Both the position numbers and the translations under genes were made by a program. 18,329 nucleotides of DNA. Origin: an uncultured Prevotellaceae bacterium (lineage in GTDB: Bacteria; Bacteroidota; Bacteroidia; Bacteroidales; Bacteroidaceae). A model generated the notes under the pieces. It did not search any database. It was not told where the DNA came from and saw only the letters and a program-made list of their open reading frames with translations. Positions 1-8,400 of the stretch are shown here, piece after piece; within the stretch, counting starts at the first letter, position 1, and every line of letters starts with the position of its first letter. The stretch covers positions 1 to 18,329 of the forward strand of contig CAMPCG010000023.1 in NCBI GenBank assembly GCA_946644025.1, written 5' to 3'.

Positions 1-823
1 TGTTATAGGTGTCGGCTATCTTGCCTTGGTGGAAGATGATATCGATGGCACGGGCGTGGTCCTCGACGTAGAGCCAGTCGCGCACGTTCTCGCCCTTGCC
101 GTAGACGGGCAGCGGCTTGCGGTGGCGTATGTTATTAATAAAAAGAGGTATAAGCTTCTCGGGGAACTGGAAGGGCCCGTAGTTGTTGGAGCAGTTGGTC
201 ACGATGACGGGCATACCGTAGGTGTCGTGGTAGGCTCTGACGAAGTGGTCGCTTGATGCCTTTGCTGCCGAGTAGGGCGAGTGTGGGTTGTACTTCGTGG
301 TCTCGAGGAAGAACTTGTCTCCGTAGGCCAGGTGGTGTTCTGCCGACGATGCCGTGGTGGTGAACGGCGGCTCTATGCCCTCGGGGTGTGTCAGCTCCAG
401 TGCTCCGTAGACCTCGTCGGTAGAGATGTGGTAGAAGCGCTTGCCCTCATATTTCTCCGGCAGGCTTTCCCAGTAGAGCTTGGCGGCCTGCAGCAGCGAG
501 AGCGTTCCCATGACGTTGGTCTTGGCGAAGGTAAACGGGTCCTTGATGCTGCGGTCCACGTGGCTCTCGGCGGCCAGGTGGATGATGCCGTCAACCTTCT
601 TCTGCTGCATGAGCTGCAGGAAGGCGTCGAAGTCGCAGATGTCCATGCGCACGAACTCGTAGTTCGGGCGGTCCTCGATGTCCTTCAGGTTGGCCAGGTT
701 GCCGGCGTAGGTCAGTTTGTCGAGGTTGATGATGTGATACTCGGGATACTTGTTCACGAACAGGCGGACCACATGGCTGCCTATGAATCCGGCTCCGCCG
801 GTGATGACGATGGTGCGTTTCAT
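1..823 (-). CDS. rfbB: dTDP-glucose 4,6-dehydratase, C-terminus cut by window edge
   Basis: This enzyme converts dTDP-glucose to dTDP-4-keto-6-deoxyglucose, the second step toward dTDP-rhamnose and related surface sugars, in the cytoplasm. Reading the minus strand from the ATG at 821-823 gives 274 residues before the window ends. The usual length is about 350-380, so the C-terminus lies outside. The Rossmann glycine motif GGAGFIGSH is at residues 9-17, the catalytic STDEVYG at 134-140 and the YSASK proton-relay motif at 184-188. NYGPFQFPEKLIP and RDWLYVEDH are also typical of the family. The stretch between STDEVYG and YSASK is about 20 residues longer than in enterobacterial RfbB; I recall this as common in Prevotella and Bacteroides forms. 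It lies 4 bases downstream of a small membrane-protein gene and probably shares its promoter. Identification is secure. Confidence 0.95.
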   Translation of the reverse strand, partial: MKRTIVITGGAGFIGSHVVRLFVNKYPEYHIINLDKLTYAGNLANLKDIEDRPNYEFVRMDICDFDAFLQLMQQKKVDGIIHLAAESHVDRSIKDPFTFAKTNVMGTLSLLQAAKLYWESLPEKYEGKRFYHISTDEVYGALELTHPEGIEPPFTTTASSAEHHLAYGDKFFLETTKYNPHSPYSAAKASSDHFVRAYHDTYGMPVIVTNCSNNYGPFQFPEKLIPLFINNIRHRKPLPVYGKGENVRDWLYVEDHARAIDIIFHQGKIADTYN

Positions 824-827
824 ACGG

Positions 828-1007
828 TTATTCTTGTTTTTTCTTTTCCTGATAATACTGTACGACGGTCATGACGACTCCGAAGATGACGCCCTCCATC
901 AGCACCGTCGACCACTCGACGGGCTCACGGAAGATGACGTCGAGCAGGACGTAGATGATGATGAACGTCACTGCTATGGCCGATGCCATTACGATGTATC
1001 TATACAT
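828..1007 (-). CDS. Small membrane protein, 59 residues, function unknown
   Basis: A 59-residue protein starts MYRYIVMASA and ends with a charged tail EKKKQE. It has two hydrophobic segments, at about residues 4-25 and 33-50, separated by a short polar loop (FREPVEW). This suggests a two-pass inner-membrane protein. The frame is open further upstream to 1292, but the promoter at 1029-1057 sits between, so the ATG at 1005-1007 is the sensible start. The longer version would also translate through the palindromic repeat at 1205-1274. It ends 4 bases before the rfbB start and is probably cotranscribed with it. I do not recognise a family. A role in envelope or O-antigen assembly would be guesswork from the neighbour. 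Confidence 0.7.
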   Translation of the reverse strand: MYRYIVMASAIAVTFIIIYVLLDVIFREPVEWSTVLMEGVIFGVVMTVVQYYQEKKKQE

Positions 1008-1028
1008 GGCTGTTTGTCTATTCGGCCA

Positions 1029-1057
1029 CAAAGGTACGAAGAAAAAACAAAACACAA
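1029..1057 (-). promoter_or_regulatory. Bacteroidota-type promoter for the small membrane protein and rfbB
   Basis: On the minus strand the -7 box TACCTTTG occupies 1036-1029 and a TTG lies at 1057-1055, 18 bases upstream. This matches the Bacteroidota sigma-ABfr promoter pattern (TTG/TTTG, about 19-21 bases, TAnnTTTG). Transcription would start near 1022, about 15 bases before the ATG at 1007. Confidence 0.65.
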
Positions 1058-1162
1058 GCATAAATTCGTGCAAAACTTTATTTACTTTAACCGCCAAAAA
1101 CCGAAACCGACATGACCCACCGCAAGAAAGTGCACGTAAACGGCCTAAAAACCGCCATTTCT

Positions 1163-1195
1163 TTTGGCCGTATGGTGGGAAAGGCAGTACCTTTG
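1163..1195 (+). promoter_or_regulatory. Bacteroidota-type promoter for the SulP transporter
   Basis: TTTG at 1163-1166, a 21-base spacer and TACCTTTG at 1188-1195 fit the Bacteroidota consensus. The predicted transcript starts near 1201 and has a leader of about 145 bases, almost half of it the palindromic repeat at 1205-1274. The leader hairpin would therefore form immediately at the 5' end of the mRNA. Confidence 0.65.
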
Positions 1196-1204
1196 CAGCG
1201 CCCA

Positions 1205-1274
1205 AGTAGGAGGCGACGTGTCTCACGTCGCACCAATCTGCCGGATTGCGACGTGGGACACGTCGCCTCCTACT
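1205..1274. repeat. 70-bp palindromic repeat, copy 1 (upstream of SulP gene)
   Basis: Arms of 28 bases (1205-1232 and 1247-1274) pair around a 14-base loop with one non-Watson-Crick position. Each arm begins AGTAGGAGGCGACGTGTC read inward. A second copy at 3128-3197 is the same length and differs at 6 of 70 positions by my count. The similarity extends left through TTGCAGCGC (1193-1201) and right through GCA, so the shared unit is about 85 bp (1193-1277). It codes for nothing obvious and looks like a REP- or MITE-like element. Confidence 0.85.
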
Positions 1275-1346
1275 GCAGGCCCGCTTTCTCACTTTGGGCG
1301 GTTCAAGACTCCGGGAGGAGACATTTTTTTAAGGTAAAAAGACATT

Positions 1347-3023
1347 ATGGACAAAAGACCCGATTTCAGGCCGAAGATACTGTCGGCCATTCGCAGTTAC
1401 GACAAGCAGACGTTCCTGTCCGACCTCATGGCGGGCGTCATTGTGGGCATCGTTGCCCTTCCGCTTGCCATCGCCTTTGGCATTGCCAGCGGCGTGAGCC
1501 CCGAGAAGGGCATCATCACGGCCATCGTGGCCGGGTTCATCATCTCGGCCTTGGGTGGCAGCCGCGTGCAGATAGGCGGCCCCACGGGTGCCTTCATCGT
1601 CATCGTGGCCGGCATCATCGGCCAGTATGGCATGACGGGCCTCACCATCGCCACGCTCATGGCCGGCGTGTTCCTCATCCTCTTCGGCCTGTTGCGCCTG
1701 GGCACCATCATCAAGTACATCCCTTACCCCATCATCGTGGGCTTCACCAGCGGTATCGCCGTCACCATCTTCACCACCCAGGTGAAGGACCTGCTGGGCA
1801 TGACCATGGCCGAGGCTCCCGCCGACTTCATCGAGCGTTGGGCGGCCTACTTCGGCAGCCTGGACACCATCGACCCGTGGAGCGCCGCCGTGGGCCTCTT
1901 GAGCGTGGCCATCATTGCCGCTGCGCCCAAGGTGAGCAAGCGCGTGCCGGGGTCGCTCATCGCCATCATCGTGATGACCGTGGCCGCCCTGCTGCTCAAG
2001 GAGTATGCCGGGGTGACGTCGATAGAGACCATCGGCGACCGCTTCAGCATCTCTGCTCAGCTGCCCGGCGCCGTCGTGCCCGAGCTGACGTGGGACACGG
2101 TGAAGGGGCTGGTGCAGCCGGCGCTGACCATCGCCGTGCTGGGTGCCATCGAGAGCCTGCTCTCGGCAACGGTGGCCGACGGTGTCATCGGCGACCACCA
2201 CAACTCCAACACCGAGCTCATAGGCCAGGGCGTGGCCAACCTCGTCACGCCACTCTTCGGCGGCATCCCCGCCACGGGAGCCATAGCCCGCACCATGACC
2301 AACATCAACAACGGCGGGCGCACACCCGTGGCCGGCATCGTCCACGCCGTGGTGCTGCTGCTCATCTTCCTCTTCCTCATGCCCCTGGCGCAGTACATCC
2401 CCATGGCCTGTCTGGCCGGCGTGCTCGTCGTGGTGAGCTACGGCATGAGCGGCTGGCGCTCCTTCCGCGCACTCATGCGCAACCCCAAGAGCGACGTCAC
2501 CGTGCTGCTGATGACCTTCCTGCTCACCATACTCTTCGACCTCACCGTGGCCATCGAGGTGGGACTCATCTGCGCCTGCCTGCTCTTCATGCGACGCATG
2601 AGCGAGACCACCGACGTGCGCGCCGTCTACGACGAGATTGACCTGAACGAGGACGCCGACATGGAGCGCGGCAACCTGGAGCACCTCACCATCCCCCAGG
2701 GCGTGGAGGTCTACGAGATTAATGGGCCTTACTTCTTCGGAGCCGGAAACCGGTTTGAAGACATCATGGGACGCTACGGCCACAGGCCCAAGGTGCGCAT
2801 CATACGTATGCGTAAGGTGCCATTCATCGACAGCACCGGACTGCACAACCTGGAGAACCTCTGCCTCATGAGCCAGCGCGACGGCATCACCATCGTCCTC
2901 TCGGGCGTCAACCCCAAGGTGGAGGCCGTGCTGAAGAAGAACGGATTCACCCAGCTGCTCGGTCAGGAGAACATCTGCAACCACATAGACCTCGCCCTCG
3001 AAAGGGCCCGCCAGCTGGTTTAG
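1347..3023 (+). CDS. SulP family inorganic anion transporter with STAS domain
   Basis: This 558-residue inner-membrane transporter moves an anion such as sulfate, bicarbonate or a dicarboxylate; the sequence does not settle the substrate. About residues 20-430 form the SulP membrane core. The family signature runs through ALPLAIAFGIASGVSPEKG near residues 37-55 and GGPTGAF at 77-83, followed by many hydrophobic segments. A cytoplasmic STAS domain covers about 450-555, with the DSTG nucleotide/phosphorylation motif at 495-498. Length is typical. The ATG at 1347 is followed directly by conserved family sequence, and the purine-rich AAGGTAAAAAG lies just upstream. It stands alone on its strand with its own promoter and is flanked on both sides by the 70-bp palindrome. 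In frame, the sequence looks intact. Confidence 0.93.
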   Translation: MDKRPDFRPKILSAIRSYDKQTFLSDLMAGVIVGIVALPLAIAFGIASGVSPEKGIITAIVAGFIISALGGSRVQIGGPTGAFIVIVAGIIGQYGMTGLTIATLMAGVFLILFGLLRLGTIIKYIPYPIIVGFTSGIAVTIFTTQVKDLLGMTMAEAPADFIERWAAYFGSLDTIDPWSAAVGLLSVAIIAAAPKVSKRVPGSLIAIIVMTVAALLLKEYAGVTSIETIGDRFSISAQLPGAVVPELTWDTVKGLVQPALTIAVLGAIESLLSATVADGVIGDHHNSNTELIGQGVANLVTPLFGGIPATGAIARTMTNINNGGRTPVAGIVHAVVLLLIFLFLMPLAQYIPMACLAGVLVVVSYGMSGWRSFRALMRNPKSDVTVLLMTFLLTILFDLTVAIEVGLICACLLFMRRMSETTDVRAVYDEIDLNEDADMERGNLEHLTIPQGVEVYEINGPYFFGAGNRFEDIMGRYGHRPKVRIIRMRKVPFIDSTGLHNLENLCLMSQRDGITIVLSGVNPKVEAVLKKNGFTQLLGQENICNHIDLALERARQLV

Positions 3024-3127
3024 TCAGTCTATATGCTGTCATATTTGGTTCTGCAGGAATGAGTGTGGATAGCCTCTGACGAGACGTACTGTTTAAGGCC
3101 GGGCCACATATTTGCTTGCAGCGCACA

Positions 3128-3197
3128 AGTAGGAGGCGACGTGTCTCACTTCGCAACAATTTGCTGGATTGCGACGTGAGACACATCGCCTCCTACT
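3128..3197. repeat. 70-bp palindromic repeat, copy 2 (downstream of SulP gene)
   Basis: Second copy of the element at 1205-1274, in the same orientation, beginning 104 bases after the SulP stop. The arms 3128-3155 and 3170-3197 pair with two mismatches. The outer flanks CTTGCAG (3115-3121) and CTGCAAG also complement each other, extending the symmetry. Several differences from copy 1 fall within the arms. It could slow or end transcription of the SulP mRNA, but there is no T-run, so a standard terminator is not supported. The rest of 3024-3344 holds the tandem repeat at 3224-3289 and no credible gene. Confidence 0.85.
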
Positions 3198-3223
3198 GCA
3201 AGGTGGTGTAATAACTAATAGAA

Positions 3224-3289
3224 GGGATAAGTGCCACTTTTCTCCGGGATAAGTGCCACTTTTCTCTGGGATAAGTGCCACCTTTCTCA
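3224..3289. repeat. Tandem repeat, three 22-bp units
   Basis: Three adjacent units (3224-3245, 3246-3267, 3268-3289) each read GGGATAAGTGCCACTTTTCT plus two variable bases, with one substitution (C for T) in the third. It lies between the second palindrome and the end of the AraC gene. An open frame runs through it on the minus strand, but its protein is only the repeat and has no credible start context. Confidence 0.9.
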
Positions 3290-3344
3290 CAGGAAGAAAG
3301 CATATAACTCATCCATGCCAATCTTCATCACGGCATTTATCCAC

Positions 3345-4241
3345 TCAGACTCTTGTAGAATCCCTTATTTGGAAGGGCGTCATGCCGAAATGCTCCTTCA
3401 CATACTTGCCGAAAAACGAAGTGTTAGGAAACCCCAGCTTCGTGCTGATCTGCTTGATGCTGAGGTCGGTTGACTTGAGGTGGTAGCGAATGTCCTCCAG
3501 CACGTGCTCACGAATCCACTCGTTGGCCGTCTTGCCGGAACAGGACTTACAGACGACAGTGAGATATTTTGGGGTGATGCAGAGTTCTGAGGCGTACCAC
3601 TCCACGGGTCGATGCTTCACCTCGCTGGCATGGAGCAAATCGAGGAAGCGCTGGAAGTGGCCGCTGCTAGTCTTGGCGTCTGACGACAGGACACGCGTCT
3701 TGTCTGTCAGCTGTTGCTTCATGGCCCCGCAAAGGCCCAGCATGGCACAGCGAGCCAGCGACTGGATGATGTCGGAGCGGAAAGGGGCGTCGGTCCCCTT
3801 CTCCATGCACAGGCTGAGCATGTCGTAGAAACTGGTGTAGAAGCGTATCTCCTCGTCTTTGAGGCTGATAACGTGGAGCCGCTGAATATACATCACCTCG
3901 TTCCAGATGTTCATCTTCTCGCGCAGGAAGCTCTGAAGAATCTGGTTGGTGAAGAACATGGCCTTAATGTTGAAGTCGGGACTGATCATCAGGTCGGTAA
4001 TCATCACATTGGCAGGAATCACAGCCACCTGATTCTGCCTTACTTCTATCGTCTGACCATTCATCTGCCCCTGTACACGCCCGCTGGTACAGATGGCGAT
4101 GGCGCTCATCTGGACATGGGCTTCGCTGACCACGGCAAACTGCTGGATGCTGTCGACAATGACTATATCATTGTCTGAATACCCCACATGTACGGCTTCG
4201 TTGGTGGTGAGGGACTGCAGTGAGATTTCTTCTTGTTGCAT
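3345..4241 (-). CDS. AraC family transcriptional regulator
   Basis: A 298-residue cytoplasmic DNA-binding regulator. The N-terminal part (about 1-180) is a cupin-like sensor region, with GRVQGQMNGQTIEVRQNQVAVIP as the beta-rich core. The C-terminal ~100 residues form the AraC double helix-turn-helix: helix pair one near ITPKYLTVVCKSCSGKTA and pair two near SIKQISTKLGFPNTSFFGKY, followed by the family signature EHFGMTPFQIR. The ATG at 4239-4241 is preferred over the TTG at 4263-4265, because that TTG lies inside the -7 box TAACTTTG and would not be in the transcript. It is divergent from the RND efflux operon with a 179-base gap, which suggests it controls that operon in response to a compound. 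The ligand is unknown. Confidence 0.9.
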   Translation of the reverse strand: MQQEEISLQSLTTNEAVHVGYSDNDIVIVDSIQQFAVVSEAHVQMSAIAICTSGRVQGQMNGQTIEVRQNQVAVIPANVMITDLMISPDFNIKAMFFTNQILQSFLREKMNIWNEVMYIQRLHVISLKDEEIRFYTSFYDMLSLCMEKGTDAPFRSDIIQSLARCAMLGLCGAMKQQLTDKTRVLSSDAKTSSGHFQRFLDLLHASEVKHRPVEWYASELCITPKYLTVVCKSCSGKTANEWIREHVLEDIRYHLKSTDLSIKQISTKLGFPNTSFFGKYVKEHFGMTPFQIRDSTRV

Positions 4242-4262
4242 ACGATTGTCCGATTTCGAGTG

Positions 4263-4270
4263 CAAAGTTA
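4263..4270 (-). promoter_or_regulatory. -7 box of the AraC regulator promoter
   Basis: TAACTTTG read on the minus strand at 4270-4263, followed by CACTCG, as in typical Bacteroidota promoters. I found no clear TTTG at the ideal -33 distance. The nearest TTG is only 14 bases upstream, so the promoter may need an activator. The leader would be about 15 bases. Confidence 0.5.
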
Positions 4271-4389
4271 GGGATAATTGGCAACAATCCGTGTTCTATT
4301 TGGGATTATTTTAAGCATATTTGACTTGTAAAGGCAAAATAGGCAAAATGACAGGCCATATAGAACATCTTGTTTAGGGAGAAATCTGC

Positions 4390-4397
4390 TACTTTTG
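4390..4397 (+). promoter_or_regulatory. -7 box of the efflux operon promoter
   Basis: TACTTTTG at 4390-4397 followed by CACG, 23 bases before the adaptor ATG. A TTG at 4370-4372 gives a 17-base spacer, shorter than ideal, so this is a weak promoter or one helped by the divergent AraC regulator. Between this box and the AraC -7 box lie about 120 bases that are AT-rich and suitable for operators. I could not pick out a clear direct or inverted operator. Confidence 0.5.
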
Positions 4398-4420
4398 CAC
4401 GAAAATCAGATAAATAGACA

Positions 4421-5470
4421 ATGAAGAGAAGTGTTTTAGGACTGATTGCCCTTCTGGCGCTATGCTGTTCTTGCCAGAAGCAGGCGGCAAATCCGGGCGG
4501 TGGTGCCAAGGAGACAAGTAGCGAGAAGGCCGCTACGAGAGTAGAGACGCGGGTGGTGTCGTCTGTCCTGACGGACAATGCCCTGACGTATGTAGGTATA
4601 ATAGAGGAACGCGAGGCGACGGCGGTGAGCTTCACCGGCATGGGTGTCGTCAGGCGGATGCTGGTCAGTGAGGGACAGACCGTCGGCCGCGGCCAGCTGA
4701 TTGCGGAGATGGACGACACGCAGGCCCGCAACCTCCTTGCCGGTGCCGAGGCTCAGATGGCGCAGGCCGACGATGCCTTGGCGCGCTACACGATGCTGCA
4801 CGACAGCGGTTCGCTGCCCGAGGTGCAGTGGGTGGAGATACAGAGCAAGGTGGCGCAGGCCAGGTCGCAGCTCGAAGTGGCAAAGAAGAACCTGGCCGAC
4901 TGCCGGCTGACGGCACCGGTAAGCGGCATCGTCGGCAAGAAGCTGGTGGGGACGGGCGAAACGGCCCTGCCGTCGCAGGCTGTGGTGAACATTCTTGATA
5001 TTTCGACGGTTAAGGTGAAGGTGGCCGTTCCTGAGGCAGAGATTGGCACCATCAGCGCCAACACGCCCACCCGCATCGAGGTGGGGGCTGTCGGTGCCAG
5101 CTATCAGGGCGGAAGGATTGAGAAGGGCGTGGAGGCCGACGCGCTCACCCATACCTACGAGATCAGGGTAAACGTGGCCAACAGCGACAGGAAACTGCTG
5201 CCGGGCATGGTGGCCACCGTTCGTTTCATCTCCGATAGGTCGGAGGCCGTGGACAGAAGGATGGTTCCCGTGACGGCGGTGCAGCGGAGTGCTGACGGCA
5301 GCCTGTTCGTGTGGACGGTGGACGGGCAGAGGAAGGCCCATCGCACGACGGTCACCATCGGCCAGACGGAGGGGAACTATGTACTCGTCAGCGAAGGCCT
5401 GGACACGGGCGACCGCATCGTGACGGAGGGCTATCAGAAGCTGAGCGAAGGAACCGAGGTGATTTATTGA
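4421..5470 (+). CDS. RND efflux periplasmic adaptor (membrane fusion) lipoprotein
   Basis: This 349-residue protein links the inner-membrane RND pump to the outer-membrane channel. A signal peptide MKRSVLGLIALLALCCSC carries a lipobox with Cys at 15, 16 and 18, so it is probably lipid-anchored in the periplasm. Domains in order: split lipoyl halves at about 67-100 (GQTVGRGQLIAEMDD) and 162-195 (LTAPVSGIVGKKL), the alpha-hairpin coiled coil between them at about 100-160, a beta-barrel at about 197-280 and the membrane-proximal domain to the end. Length is normal for HlyD/AcrA-type adaptors. It is first in a three-gene operon, with 9 bases to the RND gene. The start follows a -7 box by 23 bases, leaving a very short leader. 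Confidence 0.93.
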   Translation: MKRSVLGLIALLALCCSCQKQAANPGGGAKETSSEKAATRVETRVVSSVLTDNALTYVGIIEEREATAVSFTGMGVVRRMLVSEGQTVGRGQLIAEMDDTQARNLLAGAEAQMAQADDALARYTMLHDSGSLPEVQWVEIQSKVAQARSQLEVAKKNLADCRLTAPVSGIVGKKLVGTGETALPSQAVVNILDISTVKVKVAVPEAEIGTISANTPTRIEVGAVGASYQGGRIEKGVEADALTHTYEIRVNVANSDRKLLPGMVATVRFISDRSEAVDRRMVPVTAVQRSADGSLFVWTVDGQRKAHRTTVTIGQTEGNYVLVSEGLDTGDRIVTEGYQKLSEGTEVIY

Positions 5471-5479
5471 GGACAGAAG

Positions 5480-8400
5480 ATGGAGAAGTTGAAAGAAAAG
5501 ATGTCATGGCTGAAGTGGCCACTGGAGCACTACAGCATCACGCTGCTCATCATCCTGATACTCTTCGTGATGGGTATCTACGGCATGTATGTCATGCCCA
5601 AGGACGAGTTTCCCCACGCCACCATCCGTCAGGGTGTGGTGGTGGCGGTCTGTCCCGGCGCCACCAGCGAGGAGATAGAGCAGCAGGTGGCCCGTCCGCT
5701 GGAGCGTTACCTCTTCACCTACGGCGAGGTGAAGCGCGCCAAGACCACCACCACGTCGCAGAACGGTATATGCATCGCCATGGTGGAGCTGAACGACGAC
5801 GTAAACAACAAGGATGAGGTGTGGTCGAAGATCAAGCACGGGCTGAACGGCTTCAAGTCGCAGCTGCCGGCCGGTGTGCTGGCCGTCGTGGTGAACGACG
5901 ACTTTGGCAACACGTCGGCCCTGCTGATTGCCATTGAGAGCAGCCAGCGCAGTTACCGTGAGCTGAAGAAGTACAGCGACGACCTCTCCGACCGTCTGCG
6001 CCGCATCCCGTCGGTGGCCAACGTGAAGCTGTTCGGCGAGCAGAAGGAGCAAATCTCGCTCTACGTGGACCGTCGGCGCCTGCAGGCCTACGGCATCGGC
6101 CAGCAGATGCTCTTCTCGCGGCTGCAGGCCCAGGGCATCACCACCATGAGCGGCAGCATCAGCGACGGCGACCAGCAGGTGCCCATCCACATAGACCCCA
6201 CGGAGAACAGCGTCGAGGAGATAGCCAGCCAGATCATCTTCAGCGACCCGGCTACGGGCAAGGTGGCGCGGGTGCGCGACGTGGCCCGCGTGGTGCGTGA
6301 GTACGACACCCACGCCAGCCGCATCGAGCAGGACGGCCACCCCTGCGTGCTGCTGTCGATGGAGATGAAGGAGGGTAACAACGTGGTCATCTACGGCGAG
6401 GAGGTGGACAAGGTGCTGCAGGAGTTCCGCCAAAGCGGGCTGCCCGACGATGTCACCATCACCCGCATTGCCGACAAGCCCAAGGTGGTGGCCATGAGCG
6501 TCAGCTCCTTCCTGCGCGACCTGCTCATCTCGATGGCCATCATCATCCTGGTCATGATGGTGCTGTTCCCGCTGCGGTCGGCCATCGTGGCTGCCATCAC
6601 CATCCCCCTGAGCACGTTTGTCTCCGTAGCCATCATGTACATGGCGGGCATCGAGCTGAACATCGTCACGCTGGCGGCGCTGATAGTGGTCTTGGGAATG
6701 ATTGTGGACAACTCGATAGTGGTCATCGACGGCTACCTGGAGTATCTCGGCAAGGGCTACGCGCCTAGCGAGGCTGCCCTTGAGAGTGCCCGCCAGTACT
6801 TCATGCCGATGATGCTGGCCACCATCTGCATCTGCGCCATCTTCTATCCCTTCCTGCTGACCTTTACGGGCATGTTCCTCGATGCCCTGCAGGACTTCCC
6901 CTGGACCATCACCATCAACCTCATGGTGTCGCTCCTGCTGGCGGTCACCGTCATCCCGTTCCTGGAGGTGCGCATCATCAAGCTGGGCAAGGTGAGCACG
7001 GGCGGCAATGCCATCACCCGCTGGGTGCAGCGCACCTACGACGGGGTGCTCGACTGGACGTTCCGGCACCCGTGGCTGACCATCGGCGGCGGCATCGGTA
7101 TCATCCTGCTCTCGCTGCTCATCGTGCCTACGCTGAAGGTGCGCCTGTTCCCCTTTGCCGACCGCGACCAGTTTGCGGTGGAGATCTTCCTGCCCGACGG
7201 CAAGGGACTCTCGGAGACGGAGGCCGTGGCCGACTCTGTCTATAAGGCCCTACGCCCCGACGAGCGCGTCACGGCCATCACCTCGTTCCTGGGCTGCTCG
7301 TCGCCACGCTTCATGGATGTCTATGCCCCGCAGATGGCCGGCAAGAACTTCGCACAGTTCATCGTCAACACCACGTCGGACAAGGCCACGCTGGAGCTGC
7401 TGGCCGAATACCAGCCTCGGCTGAGCGAGGCGTTCCCCAATGCCTACGTCAAGTTCAAGCGGCTCGACTATATGTCGGTGCCGGAGCTGGAGTACCGCTT
7501 CTACGGCGACGACCTCGACTCGCTGCACGTGGCGGCAGAGCGGCTCATGGAGCGTATGCGCCCGATGCCGGAGCTGGAGTGGGTGCATACCGACTTCATG
7601 CAGCCTTATCCTATTATCAATGTGACGCTCGACCCCGTCGCCTCGGCACAGTTGGGCGTCACCCGCACCACTGCCGCCCTGGCCCTCAGCGCCACCTCCA
7701 CCGACCTGCGCATCGGGCAGATGTGGGAGGACGACTATGAACTGCCCATTGTGGTGAAGGACAACAGCGACATGACCTTCTCCGACATCCAGGACCTGCC
7801 CCTGGCCACGCCCGTCACCATGCTCTCGGGCGGACTCCACACCACCAACAGCACCGTGCCGCTGCGCCAGGTGGCCAAGGTTGCTCCGAAGTGGTCGGAG
7901 AGCCGCATCATGCACCGCTCCGGCGAGCGGTGCATCACCGTGACGGCGCAGTTTGCACAGGGGGTGTATACCTCTCCCGTGGAGCAGTGCATAGCCAAGA
8001 TAATGACCGACGAGGTGCAGCTGCCGCAGGGCGTTCGCTGCGAGGTGGGCGGAGAGATAGAATACGGCGACGAGGCACTGCCGCAGATCTTTGCCGGCAT
8101 CAGCATCGCCATGCTCATCGTGTTCTTCTTCCTGCTCTTCAACTTCAAGAAGTACGGCATCACTACCGTCTGCATGGCGGCCCTCGCCCTGATGATACCG
8201 GGGGCGCTCATCGGTCTTGGCATGATGGACCGCGCCCTGGGACTGACCTCCATCTTCGGACTCATCACGCTGATGGGCATGATTATGCGCAACGAAATCC
8301 TCATCTTCGAGCACGCCAACGACCTCGTCAAGCAATATGTGGAGCAGCATCCCGTGCCCGGTGGCGTGCCCATCGCCAGTAGCAGTCCCGACTACCGCCG

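Noticed and set aside
1007..1292. Upstream extension of the 59-residue protein to a 154-residue protein
   Set aside because: It would translate the promoter at 1029-1057 and the palindromic repeat at 1205-1274, and the extra sequence has no protein-like character.
1310..1330. Terminator just before the SulP start (CTCCGGGAG then T-run)
   Set aside because: The stem is only 4 base pairs and lies inside the SulP leader. It is too weak to call.
1329..2984. Long antisense open frames opposite the SulP, RND and GH97-GH43 genes
   Set aside because: They are His/Arg/Val-rich shadows caused by high GC in the third codon position of the real genes and match no family.
1193..3200. CRISPR array or phage attachment sites from the paired repeats around SulP
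   Set aside because: There are only two copies, self-complementary and separated by a normal gene, with no spacers, integrase, tRNA or phage genes.
3093..3290. Minus-strand open frame across the second palindrome and the 22-bp repeats
   Set aside because: The predicted peptide consists only of translated repeat sequence and has no ribosome-binding context.
4242..4265. TTG start eight codons upstream for the AraC regulator
   Set aside because: The TTG lies within the -7 box TAACTTTG, so it would not be transcribed.
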